Part shown: positions 35,164 to 45,225 of the stretch, one piece after another
Position numbering within the stretch: position 1 is the stretch's first letter
How the letters are laid out: the number at the start of each line of letters is the position of its first letter
Origin: Methanolobus tindarius DSM 2278
GTDB taxonomy: Archaea; Halobacteriota; Methanosarcinia; Methanosarcinales; Methanosarcinaceae
DNA length: 64,000 nt
Assembly (NCBI RefSeq): GCF_000504205.1
Contig: NZ_AZAJ01000001.1
Span: 1,958,879-2,022,878 of the forward strand
Reading direction: 5' to 3'
The notes under the pieces: generated by a model
What the model saw: the letters and a program-made list of their open reading frames with translations, nothing else
What the model was told of the DNA's origin: nothing
The model's database searches: none
Program-made: the position numbers and the translations under genes

Positions 35164-35700
35164 TCATGGTTCAGTTTCAAATTCGTCTTTTAGAATGGCA
35201 TAGATGCAGTCATCCTGCACAACACCATTTTTGATAATACTGTTTTTAAGAATGGCTTCACACCTGAAACTTGCTTTTTCAAGCACCCGTCTTGAACCCA
35301 TGTTCCTGGCAAACGGGAGTGCATAAATTCTGATCACATCATAATTCTCAAACAGGTATTTTACAAAGCATCTGACCGCCTTTGCCATTATTCCCTTTCC
35401 CCAGTATTCTTCAGCCAGATAATATCCTATTTCTGCATTCATCTGGTGCACATTCTCCTTGAAGTATGCACCAATGCTGCCTATGATGACACCATTCATC
35501 TCAATAGCCAAACGCAGGTGAGTGGGATCTTCTTTCCTGGAATGTGAAATGAATTGTTTTGCATCCTCAATTGAATATGGATAAGGAAATCCATCATTAA
35601 GATTATCCACTATCTTCTTGTTGTTTGCCACAGATGCAAGTCTTTCTGCATCTTTATTTTCCCATTTCCTCAAAATAATGTCATCTGCGATAATCTGCAT
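35164..35700 (-). CDS. GNAT N-acetyltransferase, RimJ/RimL type
   Basis: A 178-residue acetyl-CoA dependent acetyltransferase. It opens with ILRKWENKDAERLASVANN and contains GSIGAYFKENVHQMNAEIGYYLAEEYWGKGIMAKAV (segments), with the CoA pyrophosphate loop YWGKGIM, then NMGSRRVLEKASFRCEAILKNS. Such enzymes acetylate protein N termini or amino-sugar antibiotics. It is convergent with the radical SAM gene and has an 8-base gap. Confidence 0.9.
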   Translation of the reverse strand: MQIIADDIILRKWENKDAERLASVANNKKIVDNLNDGFPYPYSIEDAKQFISHSRKEDPTHLRLAIEMNGVIIGSIGAYFKENVHQMNAEIGYYLAEEYWGKGIMAKAVRCFVKYLFENYDVIRIYALPFARNMGSRRVLEKASFRCEAILKNSIIKNGVVQDDCIYAILKDEFETEP

Positions 35701-35753
35701 TTCATTTTAAATCAATGGGATTATTCTATAAAAAAACTGATGAGGGCAAGATT

Positions 35754-35984
35754 TTATTTCATCTTTTTCTCAATAATCCCCGGCCAGACTGAAGCCGCTA
35801 CGATCATACTGAGAATAAAAACGAATATCATGCCTGCAATGATGTCGACCTGACTGTACAGTGCAACATCTCTCGAGCTATTCACTGCAAAGGAGAGCAA
35901 TGAAAAGATAACAACAAGCACAAGTGAAGAGGCAAAGCTGGCAATAAAAGCATACTTTCCTTTATTCTCTGCAATAATTTCCAT
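35754..35984 (-). CDS. Small two-TM membrane protein downstream of copA
   Basis: A 76-residue protein with two hydrophobic helices (FIASFASSLVLVVIFSLLSFAV and IIAGMIFVFILSMIVAASVW) and a Lys-rich tail. It begins 15 bases after the copA stop with GGAGGAGAGG upstream, so it belongs to the copper operon. I do not recognise the family; an accessory role in copper export is inference. Confidence 0.7.
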   Translation of the reverse strand: MEIIAENKGKYAFIASFASSLVLVVIFSLLSFAVNSSRDVALYSQVDIIAGMIFVFILSMIVAASVWPGIIEKKMK

Positions 35985-35999
35985 ATTTTCCTCTCCTCC

Positions 36000-38768
36000 T
36001 CATTTAATCCTGCTTCTCTTCATAAGCAGTGAATTAGTCGTAACCGATACTGAACTCATAGCCATAAAAGCTGCTGCCAGTTCAGGAGTTATCACGATCT
36101 TTGCGATGAATGGATAAAGCAGCCCTGCTGCAAGGGGTATTCCAATACTGTTGTAACCTAAAGCCCAGAACAGATTCTGTTTTATTTTGTTCATTGTCAG
36201 ACGACTAAGTCTAATGGATGCCAGCACATCCCTGAGATCGTTCTTTATCAGAACTATCTGTGCAGATTCCATTGCAATATCAGTTCCTGCTCCCATGGCA
36301 ATACCAATGTCCGACTGCGTTAGTGCAGGTGCATCATTGATACCATCGCCAACCATTGCAACAATTCTGCCTTCATCCTGAAGCTTTTTAATTTCTGAAG
36401 CCTTATCTCCGGGAAGAACCTCTGAGAGCACTCTCTTAATTCCGAGTTGTGATGCAATGGCGTCGGCAGTTCTGCGGTTGTCACCGGTTATCATTACAAC
36501 TTCAATGTTCATCTTCTGAAGTTTCTCGACAGCTTCCTTAGAGTTCTCTTTGAGCGTATCCGCAACGGCGACAAGTCCGATTACGTTGTCTTCTGTTGCA
36601 ACTATCATGGCAGTCTTGCCTTCAGATTCAAGCTTTTCCATATTTTCATTGATGGAAGACACATCAATTCCATTGTCTTCCATGAGCTTGCGGGTTCCTA
36701 GCAAAATCCTGCTTCCTTGAATTGTAGCTTCAACTCCATGTCCTGCAATTGAATTGAAATTTTCAATGCTTTTCAGGGAAAGTTGCTTATCTTCGGCAGC
36801 TTTTACAATTGCTTCTCCCAGTGGATGCTCAGAGCCTTTCTCGGCACTTGCTGCGATAGAAAGAACTTCATTTTCATCATGTTCTGAAGTAATTATGATA
36901 TCCGTGAGTTCCGGCTTGCCTTTTGTGAGTGTGCCGGTTTTATCAAACACAATAGTGTCTATCTTCAGTGTCGTTTCAAGGGCTTCTCCGCCTTTGATAA
37001 GAATACCATTCTCGGCACCTTTTCCAGTACCAACCATGATAGCGGCAGGAGTTGCAAGTCCAACGGCACATGGGCATGAGATTACAAGCACTGTGATTGA
37101 AATTAGCAGTGAGAACAGGAAAGGACTTTCGATTCCTGAATTAATAGCAGCATTAAATGCTTCATATCCAATGAAATACCAGAAGAAGAATGCTGCAAGT
37201 GCGATAATATGAACAACAAGAATAAAGTGGCCAGCGACAACATCGGCAATACGCTGTATGGGTGCCTTTGAGTTCTGGGCATTTTCCACAAGTTCGATGA
37301 TTCTTGCAAGGGCAGTATCTGCACCCACATTTGTTGCCCTGAATTTAAGAGCTCCTGACTTGTTGATAGTAGAACCGATAACCATGTCCTCAACATTTTT
37401 CTCAACAGGTATACTCTCTCCTGTTATCATTGATTCATCAATTGCAGAAGACCCTTCTATAACAACACCATCAACGGGAATCTTCTCTCCTGGCCTGACA
37501 AAAACAATGTCATCAACTTGAACATCCTCAACGGGAATTTCCTTTTCCTCACCTGCAACTATGATGCGTGCTGTCTTTGCCTGCAGGCCAATGAGCTTCT
37601 TGATGGATTCAGATGTCCTTCCTTTTGCCCTTGCTTCAAGGTATCTGCCAAGGGTTATGAAAGTGATGAGCATCACAGCTGTGTCATAGTACACATGCTC
37701 GTAACCAGGACCAAGGTTCAGGTAGGTTGCTGCAATGCTGATAACATAAGCAGCACCGGTTCCGGTGGCAATGAGCAGGTTCATGTCAGTGACACCGTGT
37801 TTCAGGCCTTTGTAGGTACCGACAAAGAACTGTCTTCCCGGGAAGACCATTACAATAGTTGCAAGCAGGAACAGCAGGTTCTTGTCTGAAAAGAAATCAG
37901 GTACAAATCCAAAGTATGCCGGGAACATGTTGCTCATGTTTCCAAGCATTATTGGAATAAGAATAACAATTGATATCAGCAGATTATTTCTCTGGCTACG
38001 TATCTCTTTTTCTCTTTCTTTTCGTTCCCTGTCTTCAGCTTCATGCCGGTCAGCCGGCAAAGAGGCGGTGTATCCTATGCCTTCAATGGCTTTCCTCATC
38101 TCATCAACTGAAACAAGTGATGAATTGTACTCAATCTGTGCCCTTCCTGTTGTAACGTTAACATTTACGGAACTGATACCATTGAGTCTTTTAAGCACTT
38201 TCTCTACATTCTGAGAACATGCAGCGCATTTCATGCCCCCTACTTCAAGTACAACTTTATCCTTTACGACATGGTAACCAATTCCATCTATGGCTTGTTC
38301 CATATCTTCAAGCGTGACAAGTACAGGGTCATAGCTTACGGATGCTCTTTCCATTGGTAGATTTACTGAAGCCGATGCCACACCATCAAGCTTTTTCAAT
38401 GTCTTTTCTACATTCTGTGAACAGGCAGAACATTGCATTCCTGATACTTTGAATGCAATTTCCTCAACAGATCCGGGTTCGTGTTTGCTTTCTTCCGCCT
38501 CCTCATCCTCTATTATGATAGGACACGCAGCTTCATCATCAGAATCCTGGACTGTGCAGGTATCTTCCCCAACTTCATATCCTGCGGCTGTAATTGCTTG
38601 TTTTATTTCATCCAGGCCAATTGTTTCCGGATTGAAATCAACAGAAGCATTCTCATCTTCAAGGCTGACTTCTACTGAGTTCACACCTTCAAGTGACATT
38701 ATTGCATCACTGACACGTTTGTGACAATGCATGCACATCATGCCATAGACTTTGATAGTAGCTTTCAT
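36000..38768 (-). CDS. copA: Copper-exporting P1B-type ATPase with three heavy-metal domains
   Basis: A 922-residue Cu(I) pump. Three N-terminal HMA domains have CxxC pairs at 12/15 (CMHC), 113/116 (CSAC) and 181/184 (CAAC). Eight TM helices follow, with the CPC ion site in [12 protein letters not shown], phosphorylation motif [17 protein letters not shown] (HP motif) and [11 protein letters not shown] 35-residue acidic linker separates HMA1 from HMA2, and HMA1 differs most. It follows a copZ-like gene by 40 bases on the same strand. Confidence 0.96.
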   Translation of the reverse strand: MKATIKVYGMMCMHCHKRVSDAIMSLEGVNSVEVSLEDENASVDFNPETIGLDEIKQAITAAGYEVGEDTCTVQDSDDEAACPIIIEDEEAEESKHEPGSVEEIAFKVSGMQCSACSQNVEKTLKKLDGVASASVNLPMERASVSYDPVLVTLEDMEQAIDGIGYHVVKDKVVLEVGGMKCAACSQNVEKVLKRLNGISSVNVNVTTGRAQIEYNSSLVSVDEMRKAIEGIGYTASLPADRHEAEDRERKEREKEIRSQRNNLLISIVILIPIMLGNMSNMFPAYFGFVPDFFSDKNLLFLLATIVMVFPGRQFFVGTYKGLKHGVTDMNLLIATGTGAAYVISIAATYLNLGPGYEHVYYDTAVMLITFITLGRYLEARAKGRTSESIKKLIGLQAKTARIIVAGEEKEIPVEDVQVDDIVFVRPGEKIPVDGVVIEGSSAIDESMITGESIPVEKNVEDMVIGSTINKSGALKFRATNVGADTALARIIELVENAQNSKAPIQRIADVVAGHFILVVHIIALAAFFFWYFIGYEAFNAAINSGIESPFLFSLLISITVLVISCPCAVGLATPAAIMVGTGKGAENGILIKGGEALETTLKIDTIVFDKTGTLTKGKPELTDIIITSEHDENEVLSIAASAEKGSEHPLGEAIVKAAEDKQLSLKSIENFNSIAGHGVEATIQGSRILLGTRKLMEDNGIDVSSINENMEKLESEGKTAMIVATEDNVIGLVAVADTLKENSKEAVEKLQKMNIEVVMITGDNRRTADAIASQLGIKRVLSEVLPGDKASEIKKLQDEGRIVAMVGDGINDAPALTQSDIGIAMGAGTDIAMESAQIVLIKNDLRDVLASIRLSRLTMNKIKQNLFWALGYNSIGIPLAAGLLYPFIAKIVITPELAAAFMAMSSVSVTTNSLLMKRSRIK

Positions 38769-38808
38769 TTGTTAAAAAGAAAAAGGGTTATTATGTGATT
38801 TTCAATTC

Positions 38809-39018
38809 TCAGGCTACAACGGTGTAACCGGCATCTGTGACGACTGCCTTTATGGCATCAAGACTTACAATATCAGGGTCAAAGGTTACTGTTGCCTGCT
38901 TTGCTGCAAGGTCAACTTTCACTTCGCTGACACCTGTTACAGATCCAACGGATTTCTCCACATTTGCCTGGCAATGTCCGCACATCATTCCTTCGATTTT
39001 GATAACTTCTGTTGTCAT
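38809..39018 (-). CDS. copZ: CopZ-like copper chaperone
   Basis: A 69-residue single HMA domain with IKIEGMMCGHCQANVEKSVG (CGHC metal site) and the ferredoxin-like beta-alpha-beta fold ending AGYTVV. It should carry Cu(I) to CopA. It resembles CopA HMA1 in its CxHC spacing. AGGAGATTC lies upstream of the ATG at 39018, within a palindrome. Confidence 0.93.
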   Translation of the reverse strand: MTTEVIKIEGMMCGHCQANVEKSVGSVTGVSEVKVDLAAKQATVTFDPDIVSLDAIKAVVTDAGYTVVA

Positions 39019-39029
39019 AGTTTTTGAAT

Positions 39030-39066
39030 CTCCTACATTTTGTAAGGAGTGCTAAATATATATGTT
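39030..39066 (-). promoter_or_regulatory. copZ-copA promoter with palindrome
   Basis: CTCCTACA (39030-39037) pairs with TGT(A)AGGAG (39041-39049) with one bulged base. A TATA-like element on the minus strand (TATATATTTAGC) lies at 39051-39062, so the palindrome is at the transcription start. A copper-responsive repressor site is plausible; no regulator gene is adjacent. Confidence 0.45.
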
Positions 39067-39093
39067 TCACGCTTGTGAAGTATCTGCCCTCCT

Positions 39094-40116
39094 TCAGACA
39101 GTTCTCACACATTGCTCGATGAATTCTTTCCATTTTGCAGGATTTTCAACCATCAGAGAATGCTTCTTCATGTTCCCGGAATCTTCTGAAATAATAAGCT
39201 GTTCTTTTTTCAGGAATCCTCCCTTCAGTTCCACACCAACTATCTTTTTGTTAGGTATGTCAAGCTCTGTGTTTTCTGAAATATCAAGGACGATAAGACG
39301 TTTATTAGTGAGCAATGTAAGCTCTGTCCCGTTTCTGGATGAAATGATAAGATGTTCTCCTCTGACGTATTCTGGACGCATACTTTCCAGTGTTTCCTCA
39401 ATTACCTGAATTTTTTTGGAACTCAGGGGATACAGTTTCAGTTTCTTGTTTCCAGTTACAAGAATAATCCTGCCGGGTTCACAATGCATGCCTAAAAGGT
39501 TTTTAAGTTCTATTCGCTCCTCGATATCAGAACGTTTTGAGAAAAGACCGGTGCTTACCCTCTTCAAAAATATATTCTTGTTTGTGATGCTAAGGATGAG
39601 TTTCTCATTTCCCAGTATTACAGTTTCATTGGCAAGAACCTGTTCTCCTTTCTTAAGAATTGCTCCTGCATTATTTTCTTCATTTTTTGGAGATGAATTA
39701 TTCTCATGATGTAACCCGGAATTTGCACATTCATCCGTCAGGTAATGGTTCAGCATTTCCGTAAGCAGATAACCATCAATGAGTTTGAGGTTGTGTTGTT
39801 CCGCTTCTTCAATAGCTTCTTTAGTAAAAGAAGAGCTTGTAACAATTATGACACCGTCAACATGGTCACGATACCTGATGCTGCTGTATTCCCTGATGTC
39901 TTTTACGCCAACCGGGTTGCTGTATCTTTTTGCCTGAACGTTCCATGTGTGTACGAGTCCGAAATTCTCTATTCGGATTACCAGATCAATTCCTTTGTCC
40001 CTGGAATATTGGGTAAGTTCGGTATGGTATCCCATTTTGGAGAAAAGTTGTGAGAGCAGAACCTCAAAGTCCTGCGGGTCGGTTTCAAGCAGATGTTCAA
40101 CAGTCCATTTAGCCAT
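39094..40116 (-). CDS. Mrr-type restriction endonuclease domain fused to PH-like domains
   Basis: A 340-residue protein. Residues 1-120 form an Mrr_cat fold of the PD-(D/E)XK class (Glu18 in QDFEVLL, Asp44 in KGIDLVI, QAK at 61-63). A linker with Asn-rich NNSSPKNEENN follows. The rest looks like one or two bacterial PH-type domains (ILKKGEQVLANETVILGNEKLILSITNKNIFL; GTELTLLTNKRLIVLDI, in segments). The first could cleave modified DNA; the second may bind membranes or proteins. Fusion of this kind is unusual. It is alone on the minus strand. Confidence 0.8.
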   Translation of the reverse strand: MAKWTVEHLLETDPQDFEVLLSQLFSKMGYHTELTQYSRDKGIDLVIRIENFGLVHTWNVQAKRYSNPVGVKDIREYSSIRYRDHVDGVIIVTSSSFTKEAIEEAEQHNLKLIDGYLLTEMLNHYLTDECANSGLHHENNSSPKNEENNAGAILKKGEQVLANETVILGNEKLILSITNKNIFLKRVSTGLFSKRSDIEERIELKNLLGMHCEPGRIILVTGNKKLKLYPLSSKKIQVIEETLESMRPEYVRGEHLIISSRNGTELTLLTNKRLIVLDISENTELDIPNKKIVGVELKGGFLKKEQLIISEDSGNMKKHSLMVENPAKWKEFIEQCVRTV

Positions 40117-40359
40117 GTTTCCATCCTTAATTATTTCTGATTAGCCTGTTAGTCTAATTTATCTGTTTTATTGTTAAATATCTATCTTTTGAATGTTAAT
40201 CTCTTTTCTTCTGTCCAAATCGGTATTGTTGAGTTATTGCACAACCATGCAAATGCTTAAATGCATTGAAGGTAGATGGTAGGAAGAATTAAAACTTCTA
40301 TATTAAATCATGTCTACAGTTAAATATCTGTAAATTATATTATTCAAAGGGTGAATCGT

Positions 40360-40752
40360 ATGGATGATATAGAATCTATCAGGCAGAAAAGAATGCAGCA
40401 ACTGCAAGAGTCTCTGGAAAAGAAGGAGTTTCCTTCAGATCCTGTAACAATAAATGATGCTTCCTTTAATGAATTCGTATCGAAATATCCGCTCGTTCTT
40501 GTGGACTGCTGGGCACCCTGGTGTGGTCCATGCCGCATGCTTTCCCCGGTTCTTGATGAGCTGGCAACTGAAATGCAGGGAAAGGTTGTGTTTGGAAAGC
40601 TGAACGTGGACGAGGAAAAAATGACGGCTGTTAAGTTTGGAATCACAAGTATTCCTGCAATGTTGATTTTCAAAAACGGGGAATATGTCGATAAACTTAT
40701 AGGCGCTGTACCGAAACAAAATATCATCCAGAAACTTCAGCCTTATATCTGA
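40360..40752 (+). CDS. Thioredoxin with N-terminal helical extension
   Basis: A 130-residue thioredoxin. The active site is WAPWCGPCR (Cys55/Cys58), with cis-Pro in SIPAML and NVDEEK. Residues 1-28 are an extra charged helix (IESIRQKRMQQLQESLEKKE). The ATG at 40360 has GGGTGAATC before it; a GTG three codons upstream is less likely. It is followed after nine bases by the mmp14 gene, so the two are cotranscribed, and a redox role for methanogenesis proteins is possible. Confidence 0.93.
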   Translation: MDDIESIRQKRMQQLQESLEKKEFPSDPVTINDASFNEFVSKYPLVLVDCWAPWCGPCRMLSPVLDELATEMQGKVVFGKLNVDEEKMTAVKFGITSIPAMLIFKNGEYVDKLIGAVPKQNIIQKLQPYI

Positions 40753-40761
40753 GGGATATAA

Positions 40762-42198
40762 ATGTCACATAAACCAAGAATTGCAGAAAGTCCTTCTGTC
40801 CGTTTACTTGACTTAAAGGACAAATCAAAATCATATTTCATTGTAGCGTCGGTGGAAGTAGGTAATACCACCACAAAGTGCATCCTTACCGCAACTAACC
40901 TGGAAGATGGTAAGACCAGGCTTGTTAAAAAATCAGTTAGCATGACAAGGGATGTGAGGCCTCCAAAGCCGGAAGAAGAAGTGTTCGGAAAGACACTTAA
41001 TGGAGTTGAACTTACAAGGGAGTCTGTTTCCGAATTGGTTCGGGACACTTTACTTGGTGTTGTGAAAGAAGCCAACCTTGACATTAAGACTGACGTTCAT
41101 TTCGTAGTCCGCTCAACTGGTGTTGTAGCGGGTTTTGATTCACCTGATGAGGTTGGAGAATTCATCAAGGCATTGGCAGACGGGTGTCTTCTGGCAGGTG
41201 TTCCACCAAACCGAATGACCCCTCCAATGTCAATATCAAATATTCCTGACAGGTTCCAGAAATATTCCAAACTCGAGAAGGTCATATTTGATGGTGCAGT
41301 GGCAAGTGTAACTCCTCCTGTTGGTGCAACAGGTGTTGAGATTGTTGCGAATGAAATGGAAGGAGAGCTTGCAACAGCCGGAATCAAGGAAGGTGCAAAG
41401 TGGGTGGATGTTGATTTCCGCAACCCCTGTTTATCCATGGACTTCGGCACAACCCTTGATGGAAGGATTATCAGTCCTGACCTTCCGTATGCTAAAACCA
41501 TAGGGAACTTCTGTGGCTATGCAGGTGCAATTCCTGATACCATTATTAAAGGAACTGGAATGGTGGATTCTAAAAAAGGTACTGCTCTTGATATTTTCGA
41601 TGGCAAGTCACTTGATGGTATTGCACTGAAACTAAAAAGCAAGATCATACATGAATATGCTGAAAAAATACTGAGCTATATTATTATTGAAAAGGTGCCA
41701 AAAGGCCGTACAAGATATGGTAGTGTGCCGGTCAATTCCGAAGCTGCCGATGCAATCAATGTTGTTCTTATCGGTTGCGATGTAGGTGAGAATGGTACTG
41801 ATCTTGACAAACTTGCAGCTCTTGGTGCTGAGATATATGAAAAGCACAATGTTAAAGTTTTGTTTGCAGTTATTGACGAAGTAATGGCACGTGTTGTCCA
41901 GCGTCTTGTAAAGGTAGCACAGGACGAAGGTCTTGTTTACGAAGATAGTGCAATAGGTGTTACTGGAAGGGCAGGTATTACAGGAAACAAGCCAAAGCTT
42001 ATACTCAAGTATCTGCACGATCTTGGCATCAATAATAAGATAGAAGAGCATGTTGTCTTTGTAGATGATGGTCTTGCACGTGGTGCAGCCGTAATGGCAA
42101 GATGTATGAATTCCCTTGGAACGACCTTTAATCCTCTTGGTGGACACAGGGGTGGAAAATGTATTCTTGCACAGCGTATTAAACTACAGAATAAGTAA
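40762..42198 (+). CDS. Methanogenesis marker protein 14
   Basis: A 478-residue protein found in methanogens (TIGR03285/DUF2113 type as I recall). It has an ASKHA ATPase-like start (FIVASVEVGNTTTKCILTATN) and a second phosphate-like motif LSMDFGTTLDGRII, then DTIIKGTGMVDSKKGTALDI and CNAL-like glycine-rich end PLGGHRGGKC. The fold resembles activators of corrinoid or radical proteins, so a role in reactivating a methanogenesis enzyme is inference. Starts nine bases after the thioredoxin stop. Confidence 0.85.
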   Translation: MSHKPRIAESPSVRLLDLKDKSKSYFIVASVEVGNTTTKCILTATNLEDGKTRLVKKSVSMTRDVRPPKPEEEVFGKTLNGVELTRESVSELVRDTLLGVVKEANLDIKTDVHFVVRSTGVVAGFDSPDEVGEFIKALADGCLLAGVPPNRMTPPMSISNIPDRFQKYSKLEKVIFDGAVASVTPPVGATGVEIVANEMEGELATAGIKEGAKWVDVDFRNPCLSMDFGTTLDGRIISPDLPYAKTIGNFCGYAGAIPDTIIKGTGMVDSKKGTALDIFDGKSLDGIALKLKSKIIHEYAEKILSYIIIEKVPKGRTRYGSVPVNSEAADAINVVLIGCDVGENGTDLDKLAALGAEIYEKHNVKVLFAVIDEVMARVVQRLVKVAQDEGLVYEDSAIGVTGRAGITGNKPKLILKYLHDLGINNKIEEHVVFVDDGLARGAAVMARCMNSLGTTFNPLGGHRGGKCILAQRIKLQNK

Positions 42199-42220
42199 TC
42201 ATCAGAATAAGAATATGAAT

Positions 42221-42238
42221 TGGCAGGTTTCCCTGCCA
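42221..42238 (+). terminator. Stem-loop after mmp14
   Basis: TGGCAGG (42221-42227) pairs with CCTGCCA (42232-42238) around TTTC. The following bases are T-rich but interrupted, so it is a weaker terminator candidate. Confidence 0.45.
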
Positions 42239-42310
42239 TTTGATATTTGAAATTAATTTCCAAGCGGCTTTGAAAACAGCCTGGTTTAAAAACAGCTTCA
42301 ATCTAAAATC

Positions 42311-42409
42311 TCAAGCTCTTCTTTTTTGCTGCCTTTTGCTCTCTTTTTGGAACTCGATCTCATGTTTTTTCATAGATCTTTCATGCCTGTTGGGTTTTGT
42401 ACCTTTCAA
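42311..42409 (-). CDS. Very small, highly basic protein (32 residues)
   Basis: Previously easy to miss: TTG-initiated, reading LKGTKPNRHERSMKKHEIEF then QKESKRQQKRRA and TGA. A perfect-looking GAGGTG ribosome site stands five or six bases before the TTG at 42409. Of 32 residues, about 13 are Lys or Arg. A minus-strand TATA-like TTTATATT lies near 42555. It resembles ribosome- or RNA-binding tails but I do not know the family. It is on the same strand as polX, about 250 bases after it and beyond a terminator. Confidence 0.55.
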   Translation of the reverse strand: MKGTKPNRHERSMKKHEIEFQKESKRQQKRRA

Positions 42410-42655
42410 AATTGCACCTCATAAACAGTTACAGTGATGCGTTTAACTACCGGCGAAGCATTAAGCCCGGGAACTGAAAATAGCCTGTAAACCTTTACTT
42501 TTTAGCAATTCTACCTCTTTCAGTATTTATCAAAAAGAGATTTGCACAAGAGGAATTTATATTTTTTGTTTTCTTCCGTAAGAGTAGCAGCAACAATGTA
42601 ATTTATATATTTATTTCAGAATGAATATGCAAAAAATTGCATTCGCTATCTCAAA
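42410..42655. other. Region between polX and the small basic gene
   Basis: 246 bases. ATGCAA (42627-42632) and TTGCAT (42637-42642) form a short stem-loop after the polX stop. A minus-strand TATA-like stretch lies near 42555, suitable for the small basic gene with a leader of about 110 bases. No other gene is visible. Confidence 0.45.
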
Positions 42656-44386
42656 TCATTCTTTAGGAATGTCAAGTCTGGAACAAATTTGTTTCAGGCT
42701 CATAGTATTGAGCACGTCATCAGGTTCAACCCATGCCCTTCTTGCCATATTTATCCCATATTCAATGTTATCCAGTTGTTCAATTGCATGAGTATCAGTA
42801 TTGATGGCAAGCATTACACCATGCTCTTTTGCCCGCTTTGCATTAATGTCGTTGAGGTCAAGTCTCCAGGGAGATGAGTTTATTTCAAGGACTTTTTCAT
42901 TATCCTTTGCAGTCTGAATCACCGTTTCCATATCAACATCATAAGGTGGTCGCTTTCCAAACTTTCTTCCGGTTGGATGTGCCATTATATCCACATGTTC
43001 ATTTTCAAGGGCAGAAACTATTCTTTTTGTCATCTTCTTCCTGTCCTGCTCAAGTCCTGCATGAACCGCAACAACCACAATATCGAGCTGCTCCAGCAGT
43101 TCATTATTGTAATCCAGCTTACCATCTGCCTTAATATCGCACTCGGTTCCCGAAAGAATTCTTATCTCCTCGTATTTTTCATTGAGCCTGTCAATGGCAT
43201 CGATATGTTCAAGCAATCTCTTATCAGACAGGCCATTGGCCACACCTGTTGAGTGTGAATGGTCAGTGATTGCGATATATTCATATCCTCTCTGAATAGC
43301 AGCTTCTGCAAGCTCTTCCATGGTGTTGGCACCGTCACTCCAGTTTGAGTGTACGTGAAAGTCTCCTTTGATATCCTTTCTTTCGATAAGCTTCGGAAGT
43401 TTTCCTCTGAGAGCAGCTTCGACTTCTCCCCTGTTCCCACGAAGTTCAGGTGGCAGGTATTCAAGACCCAGTTCATCGTACAGTTTCTCTTCACTACTGA
43501 ATTTTGTGAGTTCACCTGAATTCTCATCGGTCAGTCCATATTCATTCAGACTGTATCCTTTTGATAGTGCAAGCTTTCTGAGATGGATGTTATGATCTTT
43601 TGAACCTGTGAAATGTTGCAGCATTGAGCCATAGGAATCTTTCTTTACAACTCTAAGATCAACATGGAAATTTCCCGGATACATAATTGATGCTTTAGTT
43701 ATTCCCGATTCCAGTATTTCTTCAACCTTCTCAATTTCAGTAAAATAGCTGATTGCTTTCTCTGGTTCTTCGGAGATAGCTATAAGGTCAATGTCACCGA
43801 CCGTATCCTTCTTTCTTCGAAGGCTGCCGGTAATTGCAACTTTTTCAATATCAGGGCTCAAGTTTAGAATATCTGTAATTTCCCTTGCTACTTCCTTTGC
43901 CAGAACGTAAGGATGTCTTCCGTGATCTTTATCCTCTTTTTGTCTGGCAATAGAGCGCAGTATTTTCTCTTCCTGCTTTTCTCCCATGCGTGGAAGTCTT
44001 CTTATTCTATGTTCCCTTGCAGCCCTGCTGAGTTCGTCAACGGTCTGCACACCCAGTTTCTCATAAAACAATCGCGCAGTTTTAGGCCCAATTCCGGGGA
44101 TGTTCATTATTTCAATGATTCCTGCGGGAATCTCATCCATTGTTCTCTCATAAGCTTCAAAAGTTCCGGTTTCAAGCATTTCAACTATTTTGCTTTTGAG
44201 AATCTTCCCAATTCCCGGGATGTCTTCAAGGCTTCCTTCTCTGTGAAGTACCTGAAGCTCCTCATCAAGTCCTTTGATTGTGCGTGCTGCATTTGTGTAG
44301 GCTCGTGTCTTGAACTGGCTTTCACCTTTGAATTCAAGCATTTTCGCCATATGGTTGAACTTTTCAGCTATCCGGATGTTGTCCAT
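42656..44386 (-). CDS. polX: PolX family DNA polymerase with PHP domain
   Basis: A 576-residue repair polymerase. Residues 1-150 carry helix-hairpin-helix DNA-binding elements (LEDIPGIGKILKSKI, IMNIPGIGPKTARLFYEKLG). The nucleotidyltransferase palm shows GSLRRKKDTVGDIDLIA with the metal Asp pair, and VDLRVV for the third Asp. From about residue 340 is a PHP phosphoesterase (DFHVHSNWSDGANT, AITDHSHS, GTECDI, AHPTGRKFG), likely providing 3'-5' exonuclease or end-processing activity. The length is typical. It begins 14 bases after the DUF166 gene. Confidence 0.95.
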   Translation of the reverse strand: MDNIRIAEKFNHMAKMLEFKGESQFKTRAYTNAARTIKGLDEELQVLHREGSLEDIPGIGKILKSKIVEMLETGTFEAYERTMDEIPAGIIEIMNIPGIGPKTARLFYEKLGVQTVDELSRAAREHRIRRLPRMGEKQEEKILRSIARQKEDKDHGRHPYVLAKEVAREITDILNLSPDIEKVAITGSLRRKKDTVGDIDLIAISEEPEKAISYFTEIEKVEEILESGITKASIMYPGNFHVDLRVVKKDSYGSMLQHFTGSKDHNIHLRKLALSKGYSLNEYGLTDENSGELTKFSSEEKLYDELGLEYLPPELRGNRGEVEAALRGKLPKLIERKDIKGDFHVHSNWSDGANTMEELAEAAIQRGYEYIAITDHSHSTGVANGLSDKRLLEHIDAIDRLNEKYEEIRILSGTECDIKADGKLDYNNELLEQLDIVVVAVHAGLEQDRKKMTKRIVSALENEHVDIMAHPTGRKFGKRPPYDVDMETVIQTAKDNEKVLEINSSPWRLDLNDINAKRAKEHGVMLAINTDTHAIEQLDNIEYGINMARRAWVEPDDVLNTMSLKQICSRLDIPKE

Positions 44387-44400
44387 GTTATCCCGTTGGA

Positions 44401-45069
44401 TTATTTTTCTCTCTTTCTTTTAATGGCATCTTCAACGGCTTTTTTGTGAATATCGCCTGATTCGTGGATGCCACCCATGCCGCCCCGTACAGCCCTGCAT
44501 GGATATTGCTGTATCAGAAGTCCGGCTCTGGCAGGTGCATCTTCTACTTTTGTTCCCACAAGTTCTTTTGCCATGTGCCATGTGCTTCCACAGGGTGCCC
44601 CGCATAATACTTTGACCGAACTGATTATACCTTTATCGATGTCAACCTCAAGTTCTGGTATTGACAGGTATTTGCAGAGTTCTTCTGTTTCAGGTTCAGA
44701 CTCAAGGGTGCAGCAAATGTCTTCCACTTCTATGAGCATTCCATATTTTTTCGCTAATCCTTCTAGTTCCACAACAGGTGCTTTAGAGGCTCCTCCGGGA
44801 ATAATCAGGGCTTTGACACCTGCTTTTCCTGCCATGTGCGCTATTGCAACTGTAAGATCGGGGTGAAGGGAGTAAGTTATCACAATGTTAGAATCAAATA
44901 CCGAAGTATCTATGTTGAGTCCTTCCAGAAATTCCTCTGGCTCATCTATGAAATCGGGCAATAATTCTGGAACTGCTGTTTGAACAACCTTCATGTCAGT
45001 TTTTGAGAGGATGGTCTCAATGAGCCTATTTCCGTATTTTCCTCTGGTGATTACTCCGATGGTGGTCAT
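44401..45069 (-). CDS. DUF166 family protein
   Basis: A 222-residue archaeal protein of the DUF166 type (COG1810). It opens IGVITRGKYGNRLIETILSKTD and has a Rossmann-like VITYSLHPDL, then IIPGGASKAPVV and a C-terminal cluster of CGAPCGSTWHMAKEL, QQYPCRAVRGGMGGIHESGD. The Cys pattern may bind a metal cluster. Function is unknown. It is transcribed with polX. Confidence 0.85.
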   Translation of the reverse strand: MTTIGVITRGKYGNRLIETILSKTDMKVVQTAVPELLPDFIDEPEEFLEGLNIDTSVFDSNIVITYSLHPDLTVAIAHMAGKAGVKALIIPGGASKAPVVELEGLAKKYGMLIEVEDICCTLESEPETEELCKYLSIPELEVDIDKGIISSVKVLCGAPCGSTWHMAKELVGTKVEDAPARAGLLIQQYPCRAVRGGMGGIHESGDIHKKAVEDAIKRKREK

Positions 45070-45225
45070 TTTTTATCTCTAAAAAGTTTACTTCCTTTGC
45101 ATATATTCCTGCCGGAACATGTACCAGTGATTATTTCGGGAAGATCCATGTCCGGGATGCATGCAGTATTATATGACCGATTAGTATATTTATTATGATA
45201 AAACATATTTCCATGAGGTTTGATT

